The translations under genes were made by a program, and so were the position numbers. A DNA stretch of 64,000 nt, from contig OW388293.1 of the NCBI GenBank assembly GCA_936450465.1, forward strand, positions 41,932,982-41,996,981, read 5' to 3'. How positions within the stretch are numbered: position 1 is the first letter of the stretch; each line of letters opens with the position of its first letter. The notes under the pieces are model-generated. The model was given only the letters and a program-made list of their open reading frames with translations, was not told the DNA's origin and searched no databases. This stretch comes from Gibbula magus (Eukaryota; Mollusca; Gastropoda; Trochida; Trochidae). This document shows positions 12,393 through 42,000 of this stretch, piece by piece.

Positions 12393-12560
12393 GAGCTGCC
12401 GACATTGCTTTGATTTGCAATAAGCAATTGACACAAACAGCACTCAAGCCTACCGCTCTGCAGACAGCTGTAACAAGCGGCTGTAAATCGGCTGTATGTC
12501 TACCCCCTACCACTTGGCAGACATCTGTAACCAGCTCGTGGAAACCAAATGCGAGTCCAG
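12393..12560 (+). CDS. Gene 2 exon 4, stalk
   Basis: This 168-base phase 1-1 exon encodes 56 residues, starting AADIALICNKQLTQTALKPT and continuing Thr/Ser-rich with three cysteines. It lies between TTCCAG and GTAAGT. It is longer than the gene 1 stalk exon. Confidence 0.6.
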
Positions 12561-13057
12561 GTAAGTTTCGCTATTAGATTGTATAAGTAAAAAACTGCAA
12601 CAACAGGTGAACTATTCTGCACCACATCTCCTATAGTGTTCTCAGGTGTGGATGTTGAGAACATCAAGATGAAAACATATAACTTTCGTATTTTCACTAA
12701 TACATACCAAAACATTTTAACGCATGCCTCTTCTTTTAGTTGAAACTAATTTGTTTACCAAAGTATCTATTTGTTAACAATATAACGTTCCATCTGAATG
12801 AACTAGTTACTCTGGTTCCCAATTCATTACAAATAAATTGTTCAACATATTCTTCAAATGTTAAAAGTGTATGCGTCCACGATAATTTAAATGAAATTTT
12901 TAAATAATAAATGACAACACTTATGAAAATGATTTCACAGATTTAAACTAAGCTATGAATAAAAATTACAATAAACACTAAAAGTATATGTTGTATTTAT
13001 CATTATGTGACATATTGCCATAAGTTATCTATTAGCCACTGATGTTTTTCCTTTCAG

Positions 13058-13142
13058 ACAAAAATGAAGCAGTTATCGTTGGAATCCTCACTTGTGTCTT
13101 GGCAGTAATGGTGACATGTTCAGTTCTCTTACTGGTCTATCT
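13058..13142 (+). CDS. Gene 2 exon 5, transmembrane helix
   Basis: The 85-base phase 1-2 exon encodes KNEAV followed by a hydrophobic helix (IVGILTCVLAVMVTCSVLLL then VYL). It is bounded by TTTCAG and GTAAGT, matching the gene 1 TM exon. Confidence 0.7.
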
Positions 13143-13485
13143 GTAAGTATTGAGAATTACCTAGTACTTGATGTCGAATATCACATGTAATACAATAACG
13201 CAGTCAATATGTTATTATGAAACCCATTGACAGAACTTATGTTTTTAACATTTTGTAAGGTGTTATTTTTGTTTATATTACATAACTTGAATTCAAGTTA
13301 AATATATTTACTTTTCTTAGAGGATAGGAAACCTTGCAGATTTGTATTGAAATATTCAATAGCGTAGTGAATATCAATGTACCTTTCTAACGCGGAATGT
13401 CATTATATATCAATGGGACGAACATTAGTTCCATATTATATATAGTTCCATAGTCTGCAATCCAATGTAATACGTACCTTTTCAG

Positions 13486-14032
13486 CTACAGAATGCGAAA
13501 ACCAGGGGATCAAGGAGCCGCCAGTTCTAATCTGAGTGACAGTGTTATTTACGTAAATACAGTGAACACAAGAACTGGAGTTGTTGCATCCAATTATACG
13601 GAACTAAACACACGGACCACACTAGCCACTCATCCATATGAAGAACTGACCCAACTACATCATTCAGATACTCAACAGGAGGAGAATGAGTATTTGGAAC
13701 CAATCAGAAGTTTCCCTCAAACTGTTGGCGCTGACCATCAGCATCAAATAATTGAAATAGAAATAGAAGACGTTGATCATAATTCAAAAGGCAACATGGA
13801 ATTAAATAAGGAACTCAAGGATATAGACAGCAAAACACAAACCAACCATGAGACAGGAAGTGATGTATCAAATTATCTGGACGTGGTCAATTCAACTGGT
13901 CGTATAAAGCAGGCTGTTTGTCAATTCAATGACGCTGACAGTGCCTTAACAGAAAGTAAACAAGAAATCAACACAGGTTACAATCTCAGGGTGGTAAATG
14001 CAACGTACAGCCAGATTATGACAGAGATGTGA
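13486..14032 (+). CDS. Gene 2 exon 6, tyrosine-rich cytoplasmic tail (first frame)
   Basis: From the phase-2 acceptor TTTTCAG the frame encodes about 181 residues, beginning LYRMRKPGDQ, to a TGA at 14,030-14,032. It holds many tyrosines in acidic or polar context: IYVNTV (YxN, Grb2-type), EYLEP, PYEEL, NYLDVV and TYSQIM. A segment KQAVCQFNDADS recurs as KQAIGQFNDADS in the next frame, so the tail contains an internal repeat that crosses the apparent stop. The tail was probably once one longer reading frame. Confidence 0.6.
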
Positions 14033-14475
14033 CAGGCGATTATGTGGACATGACGAACATACGTGAATGTACACGCCAGAAAATTTACCAAAATGAATGC
14101 TGTCATAGTGTTCTAAAGGACAATAAGATACACACCAATTTACCCTTCCGGGGTGAACACAACAAGATACAATCCGTTGACTGTGACAAAATTAGTGTTG
14201 AGTCAAATAACATAGACATGGTCCATACAACTGGTCATCAAAAACAGGCAATCGGTCAGTTTAATGACGCTGACAGTAAGACAGAAAGTCAATCCTATGA
14301 CGGTAGTTGCAAGGCACAGTCTGACCATGACAGGACAAAGGTGACAGGCGAGTATGTGGACATGAAGAACACGCCTAGTCTTACATGTAAATACCGGGCG
14401 GTTGATAGTTCTCCACTTTATGAAAACACTACGTATCTGGAGCTCGACGTAGATCAATTCGACTTTTGTGCATGA
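14029..14475 (+). pseudogene. Gene 2 tail continuation in a shifted frame
   Basis: This frame carries GDYVDMTN and GEYVDMKN, both YxxM motifs of the kind that recruit PI3-kinase p85 when phosphorylated, and TTYLEL near its end. Its homology with the preceding segment begins upstream of the TGA (at about 14,005), so a small indel near 14,000 moved the true C-terminus out of frame. The alternative, a real short C-terminus ending at 14,032, cannot be excluded. Confidence 0.55.
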
Positions 14476-14781
14476 GTGCTCATATTATGTCCTTAACGTA
14501 GGCAGGTTACAGTTGCTGAACTAATCCGATGTTGTTACAAGAATGGCGGTCGTATCAATCTATATTGTGCATTAACTTTGCATATAGCACATACATTTCT
14601 ACCATGACATTTGAGCATTATCATTGTGATATGATGGACTAGATGTATAATTCTTAATGCTTACTCCTTCCTCGATAACTTTGCGAGACTTATTATATCC
14701 GATACCTGCACCCGTGGACACTATTTGGAGGATGAACTCTTGTATTTTCTCTCTCTTGCCTGTCCCGCTTACAATGCTATA
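14476..14781. other. 3' flank of gene 2, no gene seen
   Basis: No exon, RNA gene or clear repeat was recognised. It probably contains the 3' UTR of gene 2. Confidence 0.4.
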
Positions 14782-14948
14782 TAGAGGATATCTGTCTTTT
14801 CTTGACTAATACCATGTTTATCTCATAGAGTGAGGTAGAAAGGTTATATTTTCACGAGTGGCGCAGCCCCGAGTTAAAATATATATCTTTTCTACCTCAC
14901 GAGATGAGATAAACATGGTATTTGTCAAGAATTGACGGATATTCTATT
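14782..14948. repeat. Fold-back hairpin element A
   Basis: Two inverted arms of about 70 bases (left ACCATGTTTATCTCAT, right ATGAGATAAACATGGT) flank a short GC-rich centre near 14,860. The outer ends (GGATATCTGTC / GACGGATAT) also pair. A lone related arm occurs at 32,577-32,626, so this is a dispersed fold-back element. Confidence 0.85.
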
Positions 14949-15199
14949 TATTATATGATATTATCCATGTAATTACGTCCGAAGAGGGTCGTTTTCACGC
15001 CGAGCGGCCGCTAGGAACAGCCCGTCACCACAGTAACACTGTGACGTCATAAGCCAATTCACCGCGTGAGACCATTGTTTTATGATGTAAAATTATATCA
15101 GTCACCGTTCGCAGTGAAAATATAAGTTATTTTCACTATAGCTTGATAGACAGTTTATTTCACTGATAAATCCCAGTATTTCACTGCTCGTCATATAAT

Positions 15200-15373
15200 T
15201 AAGAAATAGATTTCATAATGTGTTTGTTCACTGGCTTATAAACGGTTTGAAAGGTGCAAGTTAAACTGGTATAAATGCCGGAGCTTGTCGACGGCATTTA
15301 TACTACAGTTTAACTTGAACTTTCAAACCGTTTATAAGCCAGTGAACAAACACATTAATAAATCTATTTCTTA
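15200..15373. repeat. Fold-back hairpin element B
   Basis: A near-perfect inverted repeat with arms of about 80 bases runs from TAAGAAATAGATTT to AAATCTATTTCTTA. Its core is AAATGCC-GGAGCTTGTC-GACGGCATTT. It is a MITE-like or foldback insertion. Confidence 0.9.
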
Positions 15374-15644
15374 TAAATTCAAACTTTGTCATTTAAGCGA
15401 TTTCTAATCTGTAAGTAAACTTTTGAAAATAAAATAATTCTGAAAAAAATGTACAGTCCGCGATAAAACAAATTTTTAGTATTGTCTTAGATCAGACGCT
15501 AAGCTCCGCCCACAATAACACCGCATCACTTATGTGTCACCAGACGCAAAACGTAGTTCACAAGAAATATGATTAAAGTATTTAATTTTTGGTTCTAACA
15601 TGCTGTTCTATTCAAACTTTCAATCTAGCTACAATTAGAATTCG

Positions 15645-17000
15645 ATTTTTAGCTCATCAGGCCTGAAAGGCCCGATGGGCTTATGGCATGGGATGTCGTC
15701 CGTCCATCCTTCCGTCCGTCCGTCCGTCCGTCCGTAAACTTTTCACTTTTTCGACTTCTTCTCCAGAACCAATGACTCTAGAGAGCTGAAATTTTATGTA
15801 CAGACTCCTTGGCCAATGGGGATTCTAAATTGTAGATTTGGTGACCCTGTGACCCCAAATAAGGGCCCCAGGGTTCATAACCTTAAAAGCTATTTTCATC
15901 TTCTTCTCCAGAACCAATGACTCCAGAGAGCTGAAATTTTATGTACAGACTCCTTGACTGATGGGAATTCTAAATTGTAGATTTAGTAACCCCGTGACCC
16001 CAAATAAGGGCCACAGGGGTCACAACCTAAAAATAATTTTTCATCTTTTTCTCCAGTTCCAAAAGCTCTAGAAAGCTAAAATGTTATGTGCAGACTCTTT
16101 GGCCAATGGGGATTCTAAATTGTAGACTTGGTGATCTTGTGACCCCAAATATGGATCACAGGGGTAATCACTTAAAACAGCTGTTTTAATGAACTGTGAA
16201 GATAATATTTTATGTGCACTTCATATGTCAGCTTAAGAGTAATACTACATTATGGACATGTTTGATGTAATAAATGTGAAATAAGAACTATTGAATAGCC
16301 TGTGAACTGAATATTGTGACAGGATGCATAGGAACAAATTTAAAAAGGGTTAACAAATGTTTTATTTTACATTAGATGTGTGAACTAAATATGACTGGTG
16401 ATGAAGTAAGATAAGACTATTAAAACTAGCTACATGAGTTTGTGATACCACATCTTCTTTTCCAATAAAGAAAAATAAATAAAGATGGGGAAAACCAAAT
16501 TTAAAATATATAATTTACTGGCTGTGAGTCCAGGGTCTGCATGTTGCATAATTGCAGGTGTTGACCTGGGGAGTGACCCCTCCCTGGCAGAGATGCAAAC
16601 AGCAGCTTGCTAATACACGGAGGTTTCAGGTTACTTCGTTGCTGTGTTACTGATTTAGTCTTACACTCAGATGCTCAATAGAATTTATTAATTAAATATT
16701 GAAAAGGATCCTATGAAACTATGAGCCTATGAGAAACAGGATTTTTAGAAACAAATAGGGGCTTTTTTTCATTATGTAATAAATGTTGATAATTCCAGGA
16801 TAAAAATAAGAAATTAAACAATAAACTGCAAAGGTCTATATTATTTATAATGAATATGGATTAATGTGTAACCAATTTTGATAATAAATTTGATGACTGA
16901 GCAATGACTTATTATGTGATATCTTAACCTTTTCCTTAGGGATAATTAATAACATGATTCCTGATGAGCTTCAGAGCCAGTGGCTCTATTTTTTAAAAAG
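15645..17000. repeat. Dispersed 1.35-kb repeat with (CCGT)n and internal tandem units
   Basis: It opens AGCTCATCAGGCCTGAAAGG, then has a (CCGT)n run at about 15,711-15,735. Roughly three 130-base tandem units follow (TTCTCCAGAACCAATGACTC, TAAATTGTAGATTTGGTGAC). It closes with CCTGATGAGCTTCAGAGCC. About 550 bases of its right part recur inverted at 59,638-60,140. Both ends contain AGCTCATCAGG in inverted orientation, suggesting terminal inverted repeats of a non-autonomous element. Confidence 0.7.
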
Positions 17001-20000
17001 TTCAATCAAGAAAAGAGCATGTGATAGTAGTGTCATAATTGCGCAGTGATACAGTGATAAAGTAGTACTGCAGGTTATTTTTTGTAAACGTCAGGTTATG
17101 AAGGTTATCCTTTTCAGCTGTCAATCTTGTGTTTATGAGAATGTATACCGGTCACATGACCTTGTTTAATCCAATCAGCAGAGAGCATATAACGTTAATT
17201 TCAAAGTCTGAATTTATTAATAAAATATACTACTTATTCACCAAATGTTACACTTTTACATCCGTCTTGCAGGGAAATGCTTGCGTAACAAATGATGAGA
17301 ATCCTTCCATAATTTTATCTTTAAATCTCACAGTTTTTCGAACTTTTCTTAACTTAATTGTAATTCATATATTTTTTTTTATCTTGCTACTGCATAGCTG
17401 TTATATGACTTTCAACAACTTCAAAGTTTAATGCCTTCAACTGTATGTTTTATTTCGGGCTGTACATGTACACGCTTGTTGGTTTGATATGTAACTATGT
17501 TTCTGCAATGTATGCAACTTCTTCTGTTCTGTGAACGCCATCCACTTTTGTTTGTAACTATTTTGACAGTCATTAACAAAACAGTGTTTTGCTTGTTTGC
17601 CGATCCCGTCGCTTTTAAATGAATAAATACGTTTAAACCATCTGCCTCAATTTATCAATCAATTGAACTTGCGTTCACTACAGAGCTGAACTGAACTTTT
17701 TTCAAACTCATGCTGCAGTTCATTTATACAATATACAAATAATAGCTATATACAGCTGTTGCATTCAGTAAAGGTACATATGTGGATGATAAAACTTATT
17801 TATTGAACAAAGACATAATGATTTAAAAAAAATGTGCGAGTTTTCTTAAAGTTACTCTCTTATTAAAATTAAAATTAATTATTCATTTTATACATATTTG
17901 GCATATTATTTAAAACAATGCATACATGTATATCTTTCTCATTGCAGTATAGGATATACAAATAAATTATGAAGTTAATATATAACTCTCTGTACCTCTT
18001 TTCGGAAACTTGACAACCAAAACGCGCTACCCTGAAAACCGCTATTTTCAACCAATGGCTTATTTAAGCCTTGCTGTATTTTCTTAACGTTTCTGTGCTG
18101 ACGTAGCGTTTAACATAGGTCAACACAGACATTAATCAGCAGGGCATACATTAAACAGTGATGGAAATTGAATCGAGTAGTGATTTGCAATGTAAACTTG
18201 GATTACCTTTACATAACGTATTTCTAACCATCAAAGTATGTATGTCATGCCTTATGAGCGTATCTTATTACAAAATGGAAAACGTGCTGATTATGCGGGA
18301 ATTATTCATCAACATTATTTTTTAATTTTTTTTAAAAATCAGCATTGGTGAATTAGTTAGTTATATACGATATAACTATTTTCGTTAATATGATCGACTT
18401 GCTTACTATTAAATTCATCCATCGGCTTATTAATTTTGTTGCGTTGCATTCTAATCAAACCTGTTATTTCATATATGCCTTTATAAAGTATTTCATGACT
18501 CTATGGGTTATATCTTTGCATGTTGAGTGAAATACCTTTGAAAAAGGTGTTGAACCACGAAGCACCTCACCAAGTGTTCAACACACACAGTAGGTACTAA
18601 CTATTGAAGCATTTCGAAACGTCTTTCATATTCAAAATATCTAATGTTTATTTTGTAATTAAAATGAACATAAAGTAGTCATCTTCAAGTTTCATTGTGA
18701 CAAACATTTGATGCTTCTGTATCATACTGTCATTTCATTAATCGGTATATGGTTTTTGCGTTTATAAAGTTTATAAACAGCATCAACTTTTTGACAGGTG
18801 TTACAACAATTTACTGTGCGTTTTCATTTGATCAGGTAAAATGTATTTACGGCTAAAGTAGAACGTCATTTATTTGTAAATTGTAGCGGCATCAAGATAT
18901 AATGGTGTATATAATGTTATCACAAGTCTGAGGAAATTATGGCAACAATTTACAAACACGTTTTTCCTCAATCGTTAATTATACATAAAATAAATAGTTA
19001 TATCAATCATGAATTGTAAAAACTTCCTCTTACAAGGAGTTAATAATTCTAACATAAACATTTTAATTTAAATAAGTAAACGTGAGTTTTAAGTAAAAGA
19101 TAACAAGTCACACTCCTATGGTATCGATTGTACAAAATGCTTGCATTTCGAAAAAAAGAAGGAAAAGGTGATGAATATTTTTTATGAAGTAAATAAGGAA
19201 AACACGGTTGGAGTGAACAACAATCATGTGTAACGTGCATCCATCAACGCTCAACCCGGAAAAATTGCATTTAGAATCACCATATTCTGAAACAGTACAA
19301 CTGTTTCCGTTCAATTTTTCGGGACCCACTCTCGGAGTCACCCCCTCTTTCCAAAATAGCTGTATCCGCTCCTGATAAATGATAAAATCCGCAGCATTAA
19401 GTATAATGAAGCAACATAAACAATAATAAAATGAACTGCATGAGCTACAAGTGGTTGTTAAAATTATTGTGAAATGTCAAAATAATATAACTTTTGTGAC
19501 TATAATACAATTCAGTATCCACTCTTCCAGCATGTTTTACTCGAGATCAAAGGCGCGGCCTTTATATGTTTTTCGCAATAAATACAGTTTTTAAGTGTCG
19601 CTACAGAGCCATGGCCAGTGACGTCAAACCAGCACGCACGTACTGTAATGGCGTCAGCAAGGGTGACTTTGGGCGAACATTTTAAATTCAAGGTAAATTT
19701 TCTTCAGTGTATTTATATAGATTTTAGCAAAATTTTTATTAAAATGAGTTGAAAATGACATGCTGAAATAGCAGTACAGAAGCATAAACCAACAAGTGTT
19801 TTGCAAGGAAGTACATTTTCCGCTGAACTACATTGAACATCAAACCACTAAACCTTCGGCCTCCAGCTTTCAGGACAAAACTGTTCTTTATTGCAAAACG
19901 CATCATTGTTTAGGGTATTTTATACTTAACTTTGCAATGTCTCCCTGGCGGTATACGTTTACACATACTTTTCGGTTAGCTGCAGGAAGTTGTCCATGCT

Positions 20001-20020
20001 CCTCACGGCATTGGTAGCAG
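17001..20020. other. 3 kb without a supported gene
   Basis: Only short open frames lacking family features occur. A relatively GC-rich patch at about 19,530-19,690 holds TGACGTCA (19,619-19,626) and a short ATG frame of 24 codons and could be a promoter-like or repeat-derived segment. Nothing else was recognised. Confidence 0.35.
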
Positions 20021-20115
20021 GGGCCGTGTCATGAACCGATCTTAGCCCTAGGATAAACATTAAGCCTATAATTAAACATAAACTAAATCTTAGGGCTAAG
20101 ATCAGTTAGTGGAAC
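20021..20115. repeat. Small inverted-repeat (MITE-like) element
   Basis: GATCTTAGCCCTA and TAGGGCTAAGATC face each other about 40 bases apart, in a block starting GGGGCCGTGTCATGAA. That start resembles Harbinger-type ends (GGGGCCGT...), so it may be a tiny non-autonomous relative. The outer ends do not match well. Confidence 0.45.
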
Positions 20116-20860
20116 CAACCCAACATGCTTAATGATTTCTGTCCTTTCCGAATACATTTGTGCTGTCACTAAAATTCAAACCATAGTTAAAGGTACATCC
20201 ATTGTGTTGATGGAGGTCACATATTGCAAACGTTATAAATGGTTTTGCTTTAGCGAGAGGTACCGATTGTTACCGAAAACTACCATTTTGATGATAGTAG
20301 ACTGAGCATATTGACAATATGAAAGTAAAAGTACTGATTTCTGATCGAAAACAGGACAAGGCACAGCGTGTAGCGCGCGTCAATGAGTCAAACATAATTC
20401 TGGAATCTTATTTATAACAAAGAGACAAATTTGAGTTGATAATGTTTAATAGGTCACATAACTAGTGTGCAAGTAAATGGAGCGTGCAGTTTCGGTTTCT
20501 GCACATGCATAATTATGTTACTCAATTTTAATTGGAAACTAGTAATTATGATATATTTGACGATTGTGGATAAATATGCAAGCTTAGTGAATTTATTTGT
20601 ATTGTTGACAGCACATGTGGTGAGTTGGAACGTATCAAAGCCAAATAAAAAAATTTGAAACACAATGGATGGACTTTTAACTATAACGTGTTTCCAGATT
20701 CTCTGGAGCTGGCATCTATCATACAAATGGTTATCGTGATATCACCATGTTCACAAAAGTGCAAGCAACCTTAATAATATTTCATAATTTCACACCTCAT
20801 TGCTATTATCACAATATACAAATTCATTATCTTCACGTCTTAATATTTCAAAGACTTAAA
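20116..20860. other. 3' flank of gene 3
   Basis: No coding exon or RNA gene is supported. It likely includes the 3' UTR of the minus-strand gene ending at 20,929. Confidence 0.4.
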
Positions 20861-20928
20861 GACTAATTGGAGTCGTCACCTTGATACAAATCATTGTTTA
20901 CCATGATACATTCATCATCTTCCAATCT

Positions 20929-39334
<18,406 letters not shown>

Positions 39335-40147
39335 GACACTTCCTTTCTTTAAGATCATTGTCAACAATGTTCATTATTTACTTCTTTAAGTAGTTCACAC
39401 AATCCTGTTCAGATTCTCACAAACAAGAACACGTCTGTTGTATAGTATTAACATTCAAAAGCAGCTCTAGTATGTCAACTGTTGATGAAGTTATTATTAA
39501 TTTCACTTGTCACACTTGAAATCAGGAAGTAAAACATGAGGAAAAACTTTGTTTTATCTCGTTTTGTAACTCCGATTATCTGTTTACTTTAACTGTTTTC
39601 CTATTAGTTGTTGGCGCTTTGCCACATGACCTACAAAGCATAGCAGACAACATGAAATGGCATGGTACTGTGTCTGCAATTTCCGTTTTGGACTAAAAAA
39701 ATCAAGACATTTTGACAGTGAATGACATATTTAAAAAAATGGCATTGTAAACGTAAAATGGGTTAAATGCTGCTGAAAGATGTATCAATCGACATTGTTT
39801 GAGTTTGAAACAATAGTCATATATGGCAAGTCATATGCCAGCACGCACTTGTGTAAATTTTGTCACGAAATTAGGATACTAAGGGACTAACGAGGGTACT
39901 CTACCATACAAATGCAGTATATTGGTCAAAAGTTGAAACAAATTACAAAACATCATCAATATTATTTTATTTAAACAATAAATACAACCAAAATATAATA
40001 ATCAAATATTTGTAAATTCAAATTCCATATACTGTCATATCTGTTAAAGATGAGATATACTTGTTGAAGTTTGAGAGCTACAACAACGTTAGAAATGAAG
40101 GTTTCACGCATCTTAACGAATCAGGTTAACTGTCCATTGTCTACTAT
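39335..40147. other. Upstream region of gene 3
   Basis: This should include the promoter of the minus-strand gene. Part of it (39,335 to about 39,440) is duplicated with the signal exon at 47.1 and 53.0 kb. No coding exon is seen. Confidence 0.4.
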
Positions 40148-40292
40148 ATGGATAACCCATGATACCGAGGATATGGTACGGTTGTGGACCCTGATAGGAA
40201 GGACAAACCTGAGGATGCGAAGCATCCGAAGGTTTTTCCTGACTATCAGGGTCTACAACCGTACAATATCCGAGGTAGAATGGGTTATCTAT
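40148..40292. repeat. Fold-back hairpin element D
   Basis: Arms of about 65 bases mirror each other (GGATAACCCAT ... ATGGGTTATC) around the centre GGATGC-GAA-GCATCC near 40,220. The inner part includes GGTTGTGGACCCTGATAG and its near inverse. Confidence 0.9.
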
Positions 40293-40452
40293 ATTATCAA
40301 CCATTTTTAAGTGTAAAACAGGCTTTTTACTTGTTATCGCGTTATATTGAGGATCTTGCGGATCCCTGGCGTTATATTGAGGATCCCTCGGTGATGTCAG
40401 CCTGTTAACAGCCGCGCTATATGAGTTTTTTTTGTACCGTCAATTCTTGTCT

Positions 40453-40530
40453 GTCCTCGTAGCTCAGCAGTCAAAAGCGCTGACTCAGTAACTGCAGGTG
40501 ATAGTGGATACGGGTTCGAGACGCACTTTC
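40453..40530 (+). repeat. tRNA-derived SINE head
   Basis: GTCCTCGTAGCTCAGCAGTC begins like a tRNA 5' half with an A box (TAGCTCAGCAG...), and GGGTTCGAGAC is a B box 45 bases on. The anticodon and acceptor stems do not pair properly, so it is a SINE head or tRNA relic rather than a functional tRNA gene. Confidence 0.65.
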
Positions 40531-40814
40531 TGTAAAACATTTGCTGTACATGTCGTAAATTTAAGAAATTTTTTCAAAATTAGTCTAAGTTAGTTTCTTC
40601 AGATCTTTACTTTCAAGCCGTCATCTTAACAAATATATCAGGGTTTACAATCATTATAATTCCTTCTAACAGGGTTTACAACTGTCTGTGTAAACCCTCC
40701 TGGAGGGAATTACAAGGTTGTAAGTCCCTCGTATCAGGTGATACGGTTTAGAAAGGTCGTTTCAAGTATCACATTATATGGCTGGTAGGTTGATAAAAAC
40801 AGTTAATTATCAAC

Positions 40815-41165
40815 CCAAACTCCAAACAACTACAGAGGCATATCTCTCTTGAACTTCTCTGGTAAGTTATTCACATCAATTATTGAAAAACGTTTGAGAA
40901 TATAGTTTGTTGTCAATGAACTAATCACTGAGTCACAAGCTGGGTTCTGTCCAGAATATTCAGCTGCAGACCAATTATTCACTTTACAGGCTGTATGTAC
41001 AAAATATCTGAGTAAACATTAAGCCAGATTCTATTGTACATTCATAGATTTTAAAAAAGCATTTGACCTTGTCGATAGAAGGAAATTATTATCTCTGCTT
41101 GTTAAAAATGGATGTCATCGTAAAATATATTATGTATTAAAAAAACATGTTTTCATCTCTAAAAG
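40815..41165 (+). pseudogene. Non-LTR retrotransposon reverse transcriptase fragment
   Basis: Across small frame breaks and stops the translation shows NYRGISLL-, -ITESQAGF- and -FIDFKKAFDLVDRRKLLSLL-, standard motifs of LINE reverse transcriptases, including the first catalytic aspartate in FIDFKKAFD. The catalytic FxDD box is absent. The clade could not be assigned. The repeat at 41.3 kb may be the 3' end of the same element. Confidence 0.7.
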
Positions 41166-41329
41166 CATGAGTAAAGTAAGGAGTAAAGTACCAAGAAGCT
41201 ATAGAAAAAGTAAAAACAAGTTTTTAAAAAAAAGAATCCTTGGGGTTGGTAAATATGCTGCAAATAAGGGTATTCTTGGGGAATCTGGACCTTACTGTTT
41301 ATACATAAAAACACAGATTAAAGTTATAA

Positions 41330-41510
41330 TCATTGTATGCCATTCTCATGACTTCTAATTCCCCTGGTTAAGTTTCCTCACCATTGTATCACATTTTGTT
41401 ATATCCTTACATTCCACCTGATGAAGGAGTGAGAATATCCTCCGAAACACCGTGCATTTTCTCATTAACGAAGTTATTATCTAGGAAATCTTCCTGTCCT
41501 TATATATGCA
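41330..41510 (+). mobile_element. Retroelement 3' end, copy 2 (hammerhead-like core)
   Basis: It contains CTGATGA (41,418-41,424), a GGAG/CTCC hairpin and GAAAC (41,444-41,448), matching the invariant hammerhead boxes. The base at the expected cleavage position does not fit the consensus. It is the second copy of the block at 38.6 kb. Confidence 0.5.
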
Positions 41511-41529
41511 AATTCTAAATGATGGAAGC

Positions 41530-42000
41530 GTATTTGGGTCACATGAAACAATATTTTTGACAATTATTATCTTCTAATGAGTACTTATTATCTTCTAAGT
41601 AGTACTTATTATCTCCTAATTAGTACTTAATATCTCATAAAAAGGACTTAGTATCTCCTCATTAGGACATAACATCTCCTAATTAGGAGTTAATATCGAT
41701 GAAAATGTAACACTATATCTTGCTTAAATAATAGACATTTAAAAAATAGATATTTACATGTATAATGTATAATGTATATTTTGAAATAATTATTTTTTAA
41801 TTTATTTTATAATATATCTCCTAAAAAGGACTTAGTATCTCCTCATTAGGACATAACATCTCCTAATTAGGAGTTAATATCGATGAAAATGTAACACTAT
41901 ATCTTGCTTAAATAATAGACATTTAAAAAATATATATTTACATGTATAATGTATAATGTATATTTTGAAATAATTATTTTTTAATTTATTTTATAATTTA
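41530..42000. repeat. Inverted-repeat-rich satellite with a 183-base tandem unit
   Basis: Short units such as CTTATTATCTCCTAATTAGTA, containing palindrome TCCTAATTAGGA, precede a 183-base block. The block is present twice (GTATCTCCTCATTAGGACAT at 41,651 and 41,834). The array recurs at 47,466-47,885 in the second large copy but not in the full-length Harbinger at 57-64 kb. Confidence 0.8.

Larger units (their letters stand above)
9411..14475 (+). pseudogene. Gene 2: decayed SUEL-lectin/CUB-like receptor paralogue
   Basis: The exon plan matches gene 1: signal peptide (9,411-9,474), SUEL (10,326-10,621), CUB-like (11,024-11,294), stalk (12,393-12,560), TM (13,058-13,142) and tail (from 13,486). 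The SUEL exon carries a TAA at 10,439-10,441 and a one-base loss shortly after. The CUB-like exon is 77 bases shorter than in gene 1 and goes out of frame. The tail shifts frame near 14,000. Partial extra copies of the SUEL and CUB-like exons lie at 10,158 and 11,397. The splice sites and the stalk and TM exons remain intact, so loss of function is probably recent, or the locus may still be transcribed. Assembly error is unlikely to explain so many independent lesions. Confidence 0.75.

Noticed and set aside
19049..19341. Minus-strand frames near 19.2 kb as a secreted protein
   Set aside because: No clear signal peptide start and no splice partners; the cysteines do not follow a known pattern.
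40453..40530. Functional tRNA gene
   Set aside because: A- and B-box-like strings are present, but the acceptor and anticodon stems do not pair, so a SINE head is more likely.
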